Shown: positions 33,324 through 40,813 of the stretch, piece by piece
Layout of the letters: every line of letters starts with the position of its first letter
How positions within the stretch are numbered: the first letter of the stretch is position 1
Assembly (NCBI GenBank): GCA_963656065.1
Contig: CAVKGV010000013.1
Span: forward strand, 1 to 54,483
Length of the DNA: 54,483 bases
Direction: 5' to 3'
Source of the DNA: Hallerella sp963656065
GTDB taxonomy: Bacteria; Fibrobacterota; Fibrobacteria; Fibrobacterales; Fibrobacteraceae
Position numbers and translations under genes: made by a program
Notes under the pieces: model-generated
Database searches by the model: none
The model's input: only the letters and a program-made list of their open reading frames with translations
What the model was told of the DNA's origin: nothing

Positions 33324-34136
33324 ATGGTGAAAATCTGCCTGTTCTTCTTGTCTTGCGCTGTGCTTTCTTTTGCCGCACTTTCCGAAAATATCCGCGTGAA
33401 CTTTATTGCGAGCTGCGAAGACGGAGGCTCTTCGGCTGAATTCTGCGAGTGCGTCTTTGGGAAAGTCGAAAAAAAATATTCCCAGAAGCAGATCGATGCG
33501 ATAGAATTGAAACTGCGCCGCGGCCATTCGGACTTGGGATATGCGGAATTCGTGAAGAACGCTTCGAAGGAATGCGATGCGTTGGTGAAATCGGGTAAAT
33601 CTCTCGGCGCGCTTGCCGTGAGCGAAGACGCACCTGAAAATCCTTCTTCGCTTTCGACAGAAGAACTTGCCGCTCTCGAAGCGCTCGGGATTGATTCCGC
33701 TTTTGCATCGGGAATGGTGAGCGCTTTTCTCGATTCTCCCGAATACAGGGATGTCTTTCTCGCGGAATGTTCGGTGGAATTTCGCACCTATTTTGGAAAC
33801 GCCCAGGCGCAGAAGAGCTGCCGCTGCGCTTACGAGAAGCTGGTCTCGGACGGAAATATCGGAAAACTTTTGGGCCTGATGGATGGCGGAACGCTAAACG
33901 ATTCGCTCGCCCTCGAAATGTTTTTGCCGTGCATGCCGAAAAACTTTACGGCGGAAATGGAAAAATTCCTGATGGATTCGTGCGAAACGGTTGAGTCAAA
34001 GCCGGTCTGCCGCTGCATCGTGCGGGAGCTCAAGTCGCATTTTACATTCGAACAGCTCTTGCGTCGAACGGTTCAAAATCCGTCTTTCATCCAGGGCTAT
34101 GCGACCGGAGCCGCTATCCGCTGCAAGGACGAATAA
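33324..34136 (+). CDS. Exported protein with three four-cysteine helical repeats
   Basis: The 270-residue protein has a signal peptide (about 1-18) and then three units of one pattern: an F-x2/3-C, a CxC pair 9-20 residues later, a helix rich in Lys/Glu, and a fourth Cys near the unit end. The pairs are CEC at residues 41-43, CRC in the second unit and CRC in the third. The spacing suggests two disulfides per unit or a metal/haem-like site, but no CxxCH is present. No family is recognised. It sits 11 bp after the PF09818 ATPase and is probably co-transcribed. Confidence 0.7.
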   Translation: MVKICLFFLSCAVLSFAALSENIRVNFIASCEDGGSSAEFCECVFGKVEKKYSQKQIDAIELKLRRGHSDLGYAEFVKNASKECDALVKSGKSLGALAVSEDAPENPSSLSTEELAALEALGIDSAFASGMVSAFLDSPEYRDVFLAECSVEFRTYFGNAQAQKSCRCAYEKLVSDGNIGKLLGLMDGGTLNDSLALEMFLPCMPKNFTAEMEKFLMDSCETVESKPVCRCIVRELKSHFTFEQLLRRTVQNPSFIQGYATGAAIRCKDE

Positions 34137-34156
34137 ACGGGAAAATTTTCTGAATT

Positions 34157-34552
34157 TTACACCAGGGAAACCGTTTCGATTTTTCCGATTGAACGGTAGA
34201 TGTCGGCGTGCGCCTTTTGAAAGTAGAGGACGGCGAAATGCGGGTCGTTTGCGGAATAGATCGCCTTGGCGTGCGGATTTTGCTCGAGCACGGCTTCCTT
34301 GGCGTTTTGGTCAAAGTCCCGGACGACTTCCCCGGTGATGCGGATCCAGTCCTCGCCGAACATTGCCGCGATTTCAATTTTCGGATTTTTTTCCATCTCT
34401 CGGAAACAATCCTTGTCGTCCTTGGTGCAGATGTATAGACGGTCCTTGAAACTCGCGATGACGCCGAATGGTCGGAGTTTCGGTTGGTCGCCTTTGACGG
34501 TCGCCACGTAAAAGACTCCGGCTTTTTTTAGAAATTCAAACGCTGACTTCAT
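34157..34552 (-). CDS. Pyridoxamine 5'-phosphate oxidase-like flavin-binding protein
   Basis: The 131-residue split-barrel protein of the PNPOx-like/NimA-like superfamily shows FYVATVKGDQPKLRPFG near the N-terminus, LYICT, IEIAAMF and WIRITGEV, the usual FMN-binding strands. The start is ATG 34552 with CCGGAG six bases upstream. It is convergent with the cysteine-repeat gene (20-bp gap) and divergent from trmO (46 bp). Substrate unknown; such proteins commonly reduce flavin- or F420-linked substrates. Confidence 0.85.
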   Translation of the reverse strand: MKSAFEFLKKAGVFYVATVKGDQPKLRPFGVIASFKDRLYICTKDDKDCFREMEKNPKIEIAAMFGEDWIRITGEVVRDFDQNAKEAVLEQNPHAKAIYSANDPHFAVLYFQKAHADIYRSIGKIETVSLV

Positions 34553-34598
34553 AAAAATCTCCGGTGGAAAAATACTTATTTTTGTCGGAGAATTTCCT

Positions 34599-35402
34599 AT
34601 GCCCATTTCCCTGGAACCGATCGGAACTTTTTTTTCCAAGGCGTCTTACAAATACGAGGTGCCGCGCCAGGGAATTTTCGACGGCGGACGCTCGGGACAA
34701 ATTGAGCTTTTTCCGCATCGTGGATTTGAAAATGCGCTGCGCGATATTTCCGGTTTCGAAAGACTTTGGATTATTTTCTTATTCCATCAAAATAAAGGCT
34801 GGCGGGCGACGACGCGGCCTCCCGTCCCGCCGCGGGATCATGAACGTGTCGGAATTTTTGCGTCCCGCGGACCGTACCGTCCCAATCCGATCGGGCTTTC
34901 CTGCGTGAAGCTCGTTTCCGTGGAAAGGCTTGCATTAAATGTCGAAGATTCGGACTTGCTGAACGGAACGCCGATTTTGGACATTAAGCCTTATATCCCG
35001 GGGGCGGACGCTTTCCCGAACGCTCGGGCGGGTTGGGTGGATGAGCAAAATCTAGACGGTTGGGAAGTTCTGGCGACAGAAGAATTTCTCGGGCAGAGTG
35101 CCTGGTTGGATTCTGTGAGCGGACTTGACCTGCTGAATTTTGCGCGGTGCCAGCTTTCGTTGAATCCGTTGGATGCGACGCGTCGACGTGTCCGGGTCGA
35201 TACGTCCTTGCAAACCGCGGAACTTGCCTTTCGAACGTTCCGCATCGATTTTTCCTTTGACGAAACCGCCCGGAAGATTTCCTTGAAAAGAATCCGCAGC
35301 GGCTATTCGGCGCATGAATTGGAATTGCCCGAGGACCGTTACGGGGACAAACCTCTTCACCGGGAATTTCTTTTGCATTTTGCGCAAAGCCCGAATGCGT
35401 AA
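34599..35402 (+). CDS. trmO: tRNA (N6-threonylcarbamoyladenosine-37) methyltransferase
   Basis: The 267-residue TrmO/TsaA-family enzyme methylates t6A37 in tRNAs that read ACY codons, using S-adenosylmethionine. Landmarks are IGTFFSK near the start, PRQG, GFERLWIIFLFH, VGIFASRGPYRPNPIGLS near residue 85-102 and the DIKPYIPGAD loop. A C-terminal domain of about 100 residues is present, as in the Escherichia coli protein. Its last 46 bp overlap the 3' end of the opposite-strand Fur-family gene. Confidence 0.93.
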   Translation: MPISLEPIGTFFSKASYKYEVPRQGIFDGGRSGQIELFPHRGFENALRDISGFERLWIIFLFHQNKGWRATTRPPVPPRDHERVGIFASRGPYRPNPIGLSCVKLVSVERLALNVEDSDLLNGTPILDIKPYIPGADAFPNARAGWVDEQNLDGWEVLATEEFLGQSAWLDSVSGLDLLNFARCQLSLNPLDATRRRVRVDTSLQTAELAFRTFRIDFSFDETARKISLKRIRSGYSAHELELPEDRYGDKPLHREFLLHFAQSPNA

Positions 35403-35764
35403 AGCTGCAAGCGTTCGATAAAAAATCCTTCGGGGGCGCTTTTCTTGAAATCTTCCGGGGTCAGAAAAATGTCAAAAATTTTCCCGCATTTTTCGCACTT
35501 GAAATGCGCATGGGGCGTTGTGTCCGCATCATAGTGGATGCTGCCGTCCCCGACGTCTAGCGTGATGACAAGTCCGTTCTCGCGAAGTGTTTCAAGCGTG
35601 TTGTAAACGGTCGTGCGCGAGAGCGTCGGAATCTGCGACAAAAGATCGTCGTAGATGGTGTTTACTGTCGGGTGATTCTTTTTTTCAATTAGATAGCCGA
35701 GAATGCAGATGCGCTGCAGGGACGGTCTGACATTTCTTTCTTTGAGAAGTTCGGCAGGGGACAT
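35357..35764 (-). CDS. perR: Fur-family metalloregulator, probably PerR
   Basis: The 135-residue regulator has an N-terminal winged helix (VRPSLQRICILGYL, TLSRTTVYNTLETL) and a C-terminal metal/dimer domain. That domain contains HAHFKCEKCGKIFDI and a second CAKC, the two structural zinc CxxC pairs typical of PerR and Fur. It is the second gene after reverse rubrerythrin on the same strand, and a perfect 7-1-7 Per-box-like operator sits over the rubrerythrin promoter; this supports PerR rather than Fur or Zur. The start ATG 35764 has no clear ribosome binding site and follows a terminator-like hairpin. Confidence 0.82.
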   Translation of the reverse strand: MSPAELLKERNVRPSLQRICILGYLIEKKNHPTVNTIYDDLLSQIPTLSRTTVYNTLETLRENGLVITLDVGDGSIHYDADTTPHAHFKCEKCGKIFDIFLTPEDFKKSAPEGFFIERLQLYAFGLCAKCKRNSR

Positions 35765-35770
35765 AAAATG

Positions 35771-35795
35771 AAAAAAGGAAAGGGGCTTTCGCCCC
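35771..35795 (-). terminator. Hairpin between rubrerythrin and perR
   Basis: On the minus strand GGGGC-GAAA-GCCCC is followed by TTTCCTTTTTTC. It would end most rubrerythrin transcripts and let a fraction continue into perR, setting the regulator at a lower level. Confidence 0.65.
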
Positions 35796-35807
35796 GGGTG
35801 ATAATGC

Positions 35808-36368
35808 TTATTTAGAAAAATATCTGCGGAGAAGTCCGGCGAATGCTCCTCCATGTCGGGCTTCGTCCTTGCACATTTCATGGACCGTATCGTGGATGGC
35901 GTCGTAATTGAGCTCCTTGGCGCGCTGAGCGAGCTTGAGTTTTCCTTCGGTGGCGCCGGCTTCGGCTGCAACGCGGAGCGTGAGGTTCTTCTTTGTGTCG
36001 GGATAGACGACTTCGCCGAGAAGCTCTGCAAACTTTGCCGCGTGTTCCGCTTCTTCGAAAGCGATCCGCTTGTAGGCTTCCGCAACTTCCGGGTAGCCTT
36101 CGCGATCCGCTTGGCGGCTCATGGCGAGATACATTCCCACTTCGGTGCATTCACCGGTAAAATTCTCGCGCAACCCTTGGACGACTTCTTCGTCGAGTCC
36201 CTTTGCGACTCCGATGCGATGCTCGTCCGCCCACTTGGTCGCTTCTCCTGTCGGAGCGTCGTCTTTGATCTTGAACTTGGACTTGGGTGCCTTGCACTGG
36301 GGGCAGGATTCGGGAGGTTCTTCTCCGAACGAAACGTAACCGCAAACGGAACAGACCCATACTTTCAT
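35808..36368 (-). CDS. rbr: Reverse rubrerythrin (N-terminal rubredoxin)
   Basis: The 186-residue non-haem diiron peroxidase reduces hydrogen peroxide in anaerobes. The domain order is reversed compared with classical rubrerythrin. The rubredoxin-type iron site comes first (CSVCGY and CPQC, residues about 5-24). The ferritin-like four-helix domain follows, with its diiron ligands in ECTEVGMY, FEEAEHAAKF and KDEARHGG. The start is ATG 36368 with AAGGAG. The promoter carries a Per-box-like operator, and the next gene is a PerR-type regulator, consistent with peroxide induction. Confidence 0.93.
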   Translation of the reverse strand: MKVWVCSVCGYVSFGEEPPESCPQCKAPKSKFKIKDDAPTGEATKWADEHRIGVAKGLDEEVVQGLRENFTGECTEVGMYLAMSRQADREGYPEVAEAYKRIAFEEAEHAAKFAELLGEVVYPDTKKNLTLRVAAEAGATEGKLKLAQRAKELNYDAIHDTVHEMCKDEARHGGAFAGLLRRYFSK

Positions 36369-36414
36369 TTTTGTCTCCTTGTTGAAAGTGATGACCACAT
36401 CTTCTTGATTAGAA

Positions 36415-36429
36415 TTGTAATCATTACAA
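36415..36429 (-). promoter_or_regulatory. Per-box-like operator
   Basis: TTGTAAT-C-ATTACAA is a perfect 7-1-7 inverted repeat, one mismatch per arm from the Bacillus Per-box consensus TTATAATnATTATAA. It lies directly downstream of the rubrerythrin -10, where a bound repressor would block transcription. Confidence 0.8.
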
Positions 36430-36456
36430 ATTTACAATAATTCCAAACAAAGTCAA
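36429..36456 (-). promoter_or_regulatory. Promoter of the rubrerythrin-perR operon
   Basis: On the minus strand TTGACT (36451-36456) and TAAATT (36429-36434) are 16 bp apart. The -10 abuts the Per-box-like palindrome at 36415-36429. Confidence 0.7.
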
Positions 36457-36504
36457 GAGGTGAAATGAAAATTTTTTTGAGATGGGTGGGAGTGAACGCT
36501 CTTC

Positions 36505-36905
36505 TGTCATCCTGGAGCGTAGAAACGCGGAGCGATAGGATCCATGCCAGAGCTTAAAGCTTAGAGTGGAGTGTGGAGAGTTGAGTGACTTTTGTGCGAA
36601 CTTTTTCTTCTAGCGGTCATCCTGGAGGGAGCTTCGCGACCGATAGGACCTGGTCAGAACTTAGAATGGATTCTATCACTCCCTTCGGTCGTTCCAGAAT
36701 GACAGTGGACGGAGATTCTATCGAGGTCTGCAACCTCTCCAGAATGACGTCGGACATGAACGCTTTTCTGTCATCTTGGAGGGAGCCTCGCGACCGATAG
36801 GATCCAGTCGGAGCTTAGAATGGATTCTATCACTCCCTTCGGTCGTTCCAGAATGACAGTGAACGGAGATTCTATCGGGTTCTTCGAACCCTCCAGAATG
36901 ACGGG
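36505..36905. repeat. Large cluster of dispersed repeats
   Basis: Most of the 743-bp gap between rubrerythrin and gltX (36369-37111) is repeats. Forward units (GTCATCCTGGAG...GATAGGATCCA) lie at about 36506-36543, 36617-36650 and 36770-36806. Inverted partners lie at about 36667-36704 and 36820-36858. Shorter inverted units lie at 36716-36748 and 36866-36901. The GA-rich segment (36553-36614) precedes the second forward unit, as in the other clusters. The last two head-to-head pairs are near-copies of each other. No gene is supported. Confidence 0.82.
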
Positions 36906-37010
36906 GTGGTTGCAAGGTAGGTCGACGACAGGTCGCTCCGCAACAAAAAGCCTAGACGAGTACGCGTCAAAGCTTTTCGGCAAAAAACAAGATGCTCGCT
37001 TGGTAAAGAC

Positions 37011-37025
37011 TGTCAAATTTTGACA
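37011..37025 (+). promoter_or_regulatory. Perfect 7-1-7 palindrome upstream of gltX
   Basis: TGTCAAA-T-TTTGACA is a perfect inverted repeat whose right arm contains a consensus TTGACA -35 hexamer (37020-37025). A TACAAT at 37040-37045 is too close (14 bp) for an ideal promoter. It could be an operator over the gltX promoter; the cognate regulator is unknown. Confidence 0.35.
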
Positions 37026-37111
37026 AAAAAGGAAAATTTTACAATCGGGCGATTGCGGAAAATCTATTTTTGTCCTGGAATTTCGAAGGAAAATTTTATC
37101 CGAGGTTTGAC

Positions 37112-38581
37112 ATGTCTGAATCTACTCGCAAGGTCCGAGTCCGTTTTGCCCCGAGTCCCACCGGCTATCTGCATGTCGGCGGCGCGCGCACGGCGATTTA
37201 CAACTACTTTTTTGCCAAGGCTACCGGCGGAACTTTTTATCTGAGAATTGAAGATACCGACCGCAAGCGTTATAATGAGGATGCGCTCAAGGATTTGATG
37301 CGCGATTTGAAATGGCTGGGCTTGAACTGGGACGAAGGTCCCGGCAACGAAGGCGATTGCGGACCGTATTTCCAGAGCGAACGGCTTGACATCTATCATC
37401 GTGAAATTCAAAAGCTCTTGGATGCGGGACTTGCCTATTACTGCTTCTGCTCCGAAGAACGCCTGAACGAAATCCGCGCCGAGCAAAAGAAGGCGGGTGT
37501 CGCGGAAACAGGCTACGATCGTCACTGCCGGAACATTCCGCGCGAAGAGGCGGAACGCCGGATTGCTGCTGGCGAAAAGGCCGTGATTCGCTTCAAGATT
37601 CCGGAAAGCGGTGTGACGGGTTTTGATGACCTTGTCCGCGGACATATCGAATACAAGAACGAACTTCTAGACGATCTGGTCCTCATCAAGCGCGACGGCT
37701 ACCCGACTTACCATTTTGCAAGCGTTGTCGATGACCATCTGATGGGGACGACCCATGTTTTGCGCGGTGACGAATGGATAAGCTCAACCCCGAAGCACGT
37801 GCTGCTCTACAAGGCTTTCGGTTGGGAAGCGCCTGTTTGGTGCCATCTTCCCGTGATTCTCGATTCGAAGAACGGGGGGAAACTTTCCAAGCGAAACGGG
37901 GCAGCATCCGTCGGGGAATTCCGCGAACTGGGATATCTTCCGGAAACGCTTGTAAACTATCTCGCGCTTTTGGGTTGGAATCCCGGCGATGACCGCGAAG
38001 TGATGACTCTCGACGAAATGATCGGGGCGTTCAAACTGGAAAACATCCACCCGACGGCGGTGAAATTCGACATGAAAAAATTGCAGTGGATGAACATGCA
38101 GCACATCCATACGACGCCGAACGAAACGCTTCTTGCCGAGATGAAAAGCGGTCTTGAAAAAATGGGAATTTCCGTGGAAAACGAACCGGCGGAACGCTTG
38201 AACGAAATCGTGGAACTTTTAAAACCTCGCGCGCATTTCCTGAAGGATCTCGCGGAAATGTCCGTGTACTTCTTCAAGGCGCCGACTTCTTATGACGAGA
38301 AGGGAATGCGCAAACAGTGGGGACCCGGAAGCCGCGAAATTGCGCACGCTGTCCGCGAAATGCTCGCCGCGGTGGAACCTTTTAACTCCGCGGAAATCGA
38401 AAAGGGATTCCTTGCGCTTTCGGAAAGCCGGGACTGCAAGCTCGGCGATTTGGTCGGCGCGGTTCGTCTCGCTGTTTCCGGTGTTACGGCGGGTCCAGGC
38501 CTGTGGGAACTTTTCGAAGTCGTCGGAAAGGACGAGACGCTTCGCCGGATAGACGCGGCGGAACCTTTGATGCAAGCCTAA
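37112..38581 (+). CDS. gltX: Glutamyl-tRNA synthetase
   Basis: The 489-residue class I synthetase charges tRNA-Glu. The HIGH-type motif is FAPSPTGYLHVGGART (residues 10-25) and the KMSKS-type motif is KLSKRNG near residue 256. The segment LRIEDTDRKRYNEDAL is diagnostic of GluRS. The C-terminal anticodon-binding domain is complete. I chose ATG 37112 because it precedes SESTRKVRVRFAPSPTG at the usual distance. It is the first gene of a plus-strand run; the next begins 2 bp after its stop. Confidence 0.97.
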   Translation: MSESTRKVRVRFAPSPTGYLHVGGARTAIYNYFFAKATGGTFYLRIEDTDRKRYNEDALKDLMRDLKWLGLNWDEGPGNEGDCGPYFQSERLDIYHREIQKLLDAGLAYYCFCSEERLNEIRAEQKKAGVAETGYDRHCRNIPREEAERRIAAGEKAVIRFKIPESGVTGFDDLVRGHIEYKNELLDDLVLIKRDGYPTYHFASVVDDHLMGTTHVLRGDEWISSTPKHVLLYKAFGWEAPVWCHLPVILDSKNGGKLSKRNGAASVGEFRELGYLPETLVNYLALLGWNPGDDREVMTLDEMIGAFKLENIHPTAVKFDMKKLQWMNMQHIHTTPNETLLAEMKSGLEKMGISVENEPAERLNEIVELLKPRAHFLKDLAEMSVYFFKAPTSYDEKGMRKQWGPGSREIAHAVREMLAAVEPFNSAEIEKGFLALSESRDCKLGDLVGAVRLAVSGVTAGPGLWELFEVVGKDETLRRIDAAEPLMQA

Positions 38582-38582
38582 G

Positions 38583-39830
38583 ATGCTTAAAATCTGGACG
38601 CATAAAATTTTGGATCGGATGCTCTACTGCAAGGATTGCCGAGCGATTACTCGGCACGATGTCCTTGCGAAGGAGTCGTTTTCGGTCCATTGTGCGGTGC
38701 GCTCGGGGATTCCGCTTGTCTGTAAATGTTCTGTCTGCGGATCGTTCGTCGTCGCCTTTTCGGAGGAAATGTTTTTCAGCCGTCCAGCGGATGGCTCCGA
38801 ATATGCCAAGCTGCTGAGCCAGAATCGCCTTGCCCTGAATGATTGGGTCTATATCGATGGAAAGGATGCACCCGGTCAGGTGAAAGCTCTTTACAGGACG
38901 CAGACGGAAGATGTCGTTGAACTGATTTTTTGCGGCAATCGTCTTGAAAAATTTTCCCGTCCGCTGATGACGCACTTTAACGAAAAGGCTCCGATGGGAT
39001 TTCGCTTGCTCCCTGCCCAATGCGGAGTCGCGCTTTTGGGCGATCCGGTGTATCATGTCTTGCGGAAAGCTTTCGGCGTGGTCGTTGGCATGGTAGCGGA
39101 CCGCGGAGAAGAGAAGCTCGTGGTGCAGCTGGAAAACGGAAAAGTCCTTTTCATCACGCTTCCGCCGGAAAAACAGTTCGCCTCGGACGCCTTGCTGAAA
39201 GAACGCCTTTCTGCACAGCTTTCGGATCTCTCCGTAGCGTCTCGCGGACTTTTGAAATGGGACGTGGTTCATGCGGTCGCCTATATCCATGGGACGGTGG
39301 AACGCTTTCCCGACAAGAAAATCATTCTCGAAACGGTTCACCAGATGCGCGGGTTCCGGGGCGTAATCGACCTTGTCCGTGTGCTGCCCGAGGAACTTGT
39401 GACGGATGAGGTTTTGCGGTCGCAAATCGTAAAAATCTTGGATGATAAAAATTCTCCGCTGTTCAACGGCGAGGTTGAAGTAGGGAACGGCGAAGCGACG
39501 GTAAAGGCCCTTTATTTCGCGGGAAGCGATTTGTCAAAAACCAAGGAACGCATCGGCGAGCTTGTCGGAATCCGCAATCTGTCTTTCGAATTAAAAGCGG
39601 TACCCGAACCTTCGTTTCAAATGAAGGCTCAGGCGGAAAAGCTTTCCTGTGCATTGCGTTCGAATATTTGTCTTTCGAAATGTCGCTTGCAGGTAATCCC
39701 TCTGGCGGACGAAATCATCGTGAAGTGCGAGCCTTCTGGCCTCATCCAGAAAAAATTGCTAAACAGAATTGTTGGCCGTGTGATGAAAGGGATGGACATC
39801 CCGACGCATCTTTGCATGGAAAATGGATAA
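38583..39830 (+). CDS. Unrecognised protein with zinc ribbon and BON-like domains
   Basis: The 415-residue cytoplasmic protein has no signal or membrane helix. The N-terminus holds CKDC (near residue 16) and CKCSVCG (near residue 49), a probable zinc ribbon. The middle (residues about 60-200) resembles small beta-barrel segments (DWVYIDGKDAPGQVKALY). Residues about 235-345 look like two BON-like alpha/beta units, the first with VAYIHGTVERFPDK and GFRGVIDLVRVLP. BON domains usually occur in membrane-associated proteins, so this setting is odd. It is tightly linked to gltX (2 bp) and precedes a WYL regulator. Function unknown. Confidence 0.7.
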   Translation: MLKIWTHKILDRMLYCKDCRAITRHDVLAKESFSVHCAVRSGIPLVCKCSVCGSFVVAFSEEMFFSRPADGSEYAKLLSQNRLALNDWVYIDGKDAPGQVKALYRTQTEDVVELIFCGNRLEKFSRPLMTHFNEKAPMGFRLLPAQCGVALLGDPVYHVLRKAFGVVVGMVADRGEEKLVVQLENGKVLFITLPPEKQFASDALLKERLSAQLSDLSVASRGLLKWDVVHAVAYIHGTVERFPDKKIILETVHQMRGFRGVIDLVRVLPEELVTDEVLRSQIVKILDDKNSPLFNGEVEVGNGEATVKALYFAGSDLSKTKERIGELVGIRNLSFELKAVPEPSFQMKAQAEKLSCALRSNICLSKCRLQVIPLADEIIVKCEPSGLIQKKLLNRIVGRVMKGMDIPTHLCMENG

Positions 39831-39844
39831 AGAAGGAGAATGGA

Positions 39845-40813
39845 ATGTCGAAATCAACCTATGAAAAATTAACACAGTTGAAAATGCGCCTGAGCCCTCC
39901 CAACAAGCCGGCGACGCTCAAGGAACTCGCGGACTACATGGGGCGCGACCAGCGCACGATTTACCGCTACATCGAAACGCTGGAAGCGGAGAATTGCGGG
40001 CTGAAACAAGAGAAGAAGACGAAAAAGTTCTTTATCCAGGCTTCATCGGTGAAACGTCCCGAAGCGATCATCCGCGGACTCAAATCGGCACAAAAGGTTC
40101 TCGACAGCGTCGGGACGACCGCCCACGGGAAAAATGTCAAAAAGGCAATTGAATATCTCTGCGGCGACGAAATCGCGGATTCCGAGACGATGAGCCACGC
40201 GATGAGCGTCGATAATGATTTCATCGTCGATTTGGGACCTTTTTCGGAATACAGCGAGAACCTGAGTTTCCGGGAAGCGGAAATCGACAAAATGCTCGAA
40301 GCGATCAAGGCTCGTGCGAAGCTTTTCATTACATATGTTCCGGCGAAGGATTTGGCGCAGGAAGAAAAGCTCGAAGTCTGCCCGCTGAAACTCGTCTTGC
40401 GAATCGATACGCTCTATCTGATAGCTCTCTCGGAAAACGTCGTCAAGTTCTTTGCTGTGCGGCGAATCAAGAATTTCCGCCGGACGGGAGGATTTTTCCC
40501 GCCTGTCGATTTCGACTACAAGAATCTTTACCGAAACTGCTTTGGAAAGTTCAGCGGAGCCGCGTTTGAAAAAATCAAACTTGTAATGGAAATCAAGTCG
40601 TCGTGGCTTGCGGCGCAGTTCCGCGAAGCGCATTTCAATCCGCCGGTAAAAATCCGGAAGCAGGATCCGGTGACGATCGAACTTTCCATCTACGACACAC
40701 CCGATTTTGAAGGTTGGCTTTTGAGCGTCCTTCCCGACGTGAAAATTATCGAACCGGAATCCTTGAAGGACAATCTGCGAAAAAAATTGAAGGAATCGGT
40801 CAAGGCATTATGA
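39845..40813 (+). CDS. WYL-domain transcriptional regulator
   Basis: The 322-residue regulator has an N-terminal helix-turn-helix (TLKELADYMGRDQRTIYRYIETLE) at about residues 20-43. A WYL-type ligand-sensing region follows from about 150 (LFITYVPAKD, LRIDTLYLIALSE, FFAVRRIKNFRRTG), then a WCX-like C-terminal domain. The start is ATG 39845 with AAGGAG. It overlaps queA by 4 bp. WYL proteins bind nucleic acid fragments or small ligands and often control repair or defence genes; no such target is visible nearby. Confidence 0.85.
   Translation: MSKSTYEKLTQLKMRLSPPNKPATLKELADYMGRDQRTIYRYIETLEAENCGLKQEKKTKKFFIQASSVKRPEAIIRGLKSAQKVLDSVGTTAHGKNVKKAIEYLCGDEIADSETMSHAMSVDNDFIVDLGPFSEYSENLSFREAEIDKMLEAIKARAKLFITYVPAKDLAQEEKLEVCPLKLVLRIDTLYLIALSENVVKFFAVRRIKNFRRTGGFFPPVDFDYKNLYRNCFGKFSGAAFEKIKLVMEIKSSWLAAQFREAHFNPPVKIRKQDPVTIELSIYDTPDFEGWLLSVLPDVKIIEPESLKDNLRKKLKESVKAL

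Noticed and set aside
36505..36905. Repeat array considered as a CRISPR
   Set aside because: Units are inverted as well as direct, spacers are not of uniform length, and no cas genes are present.
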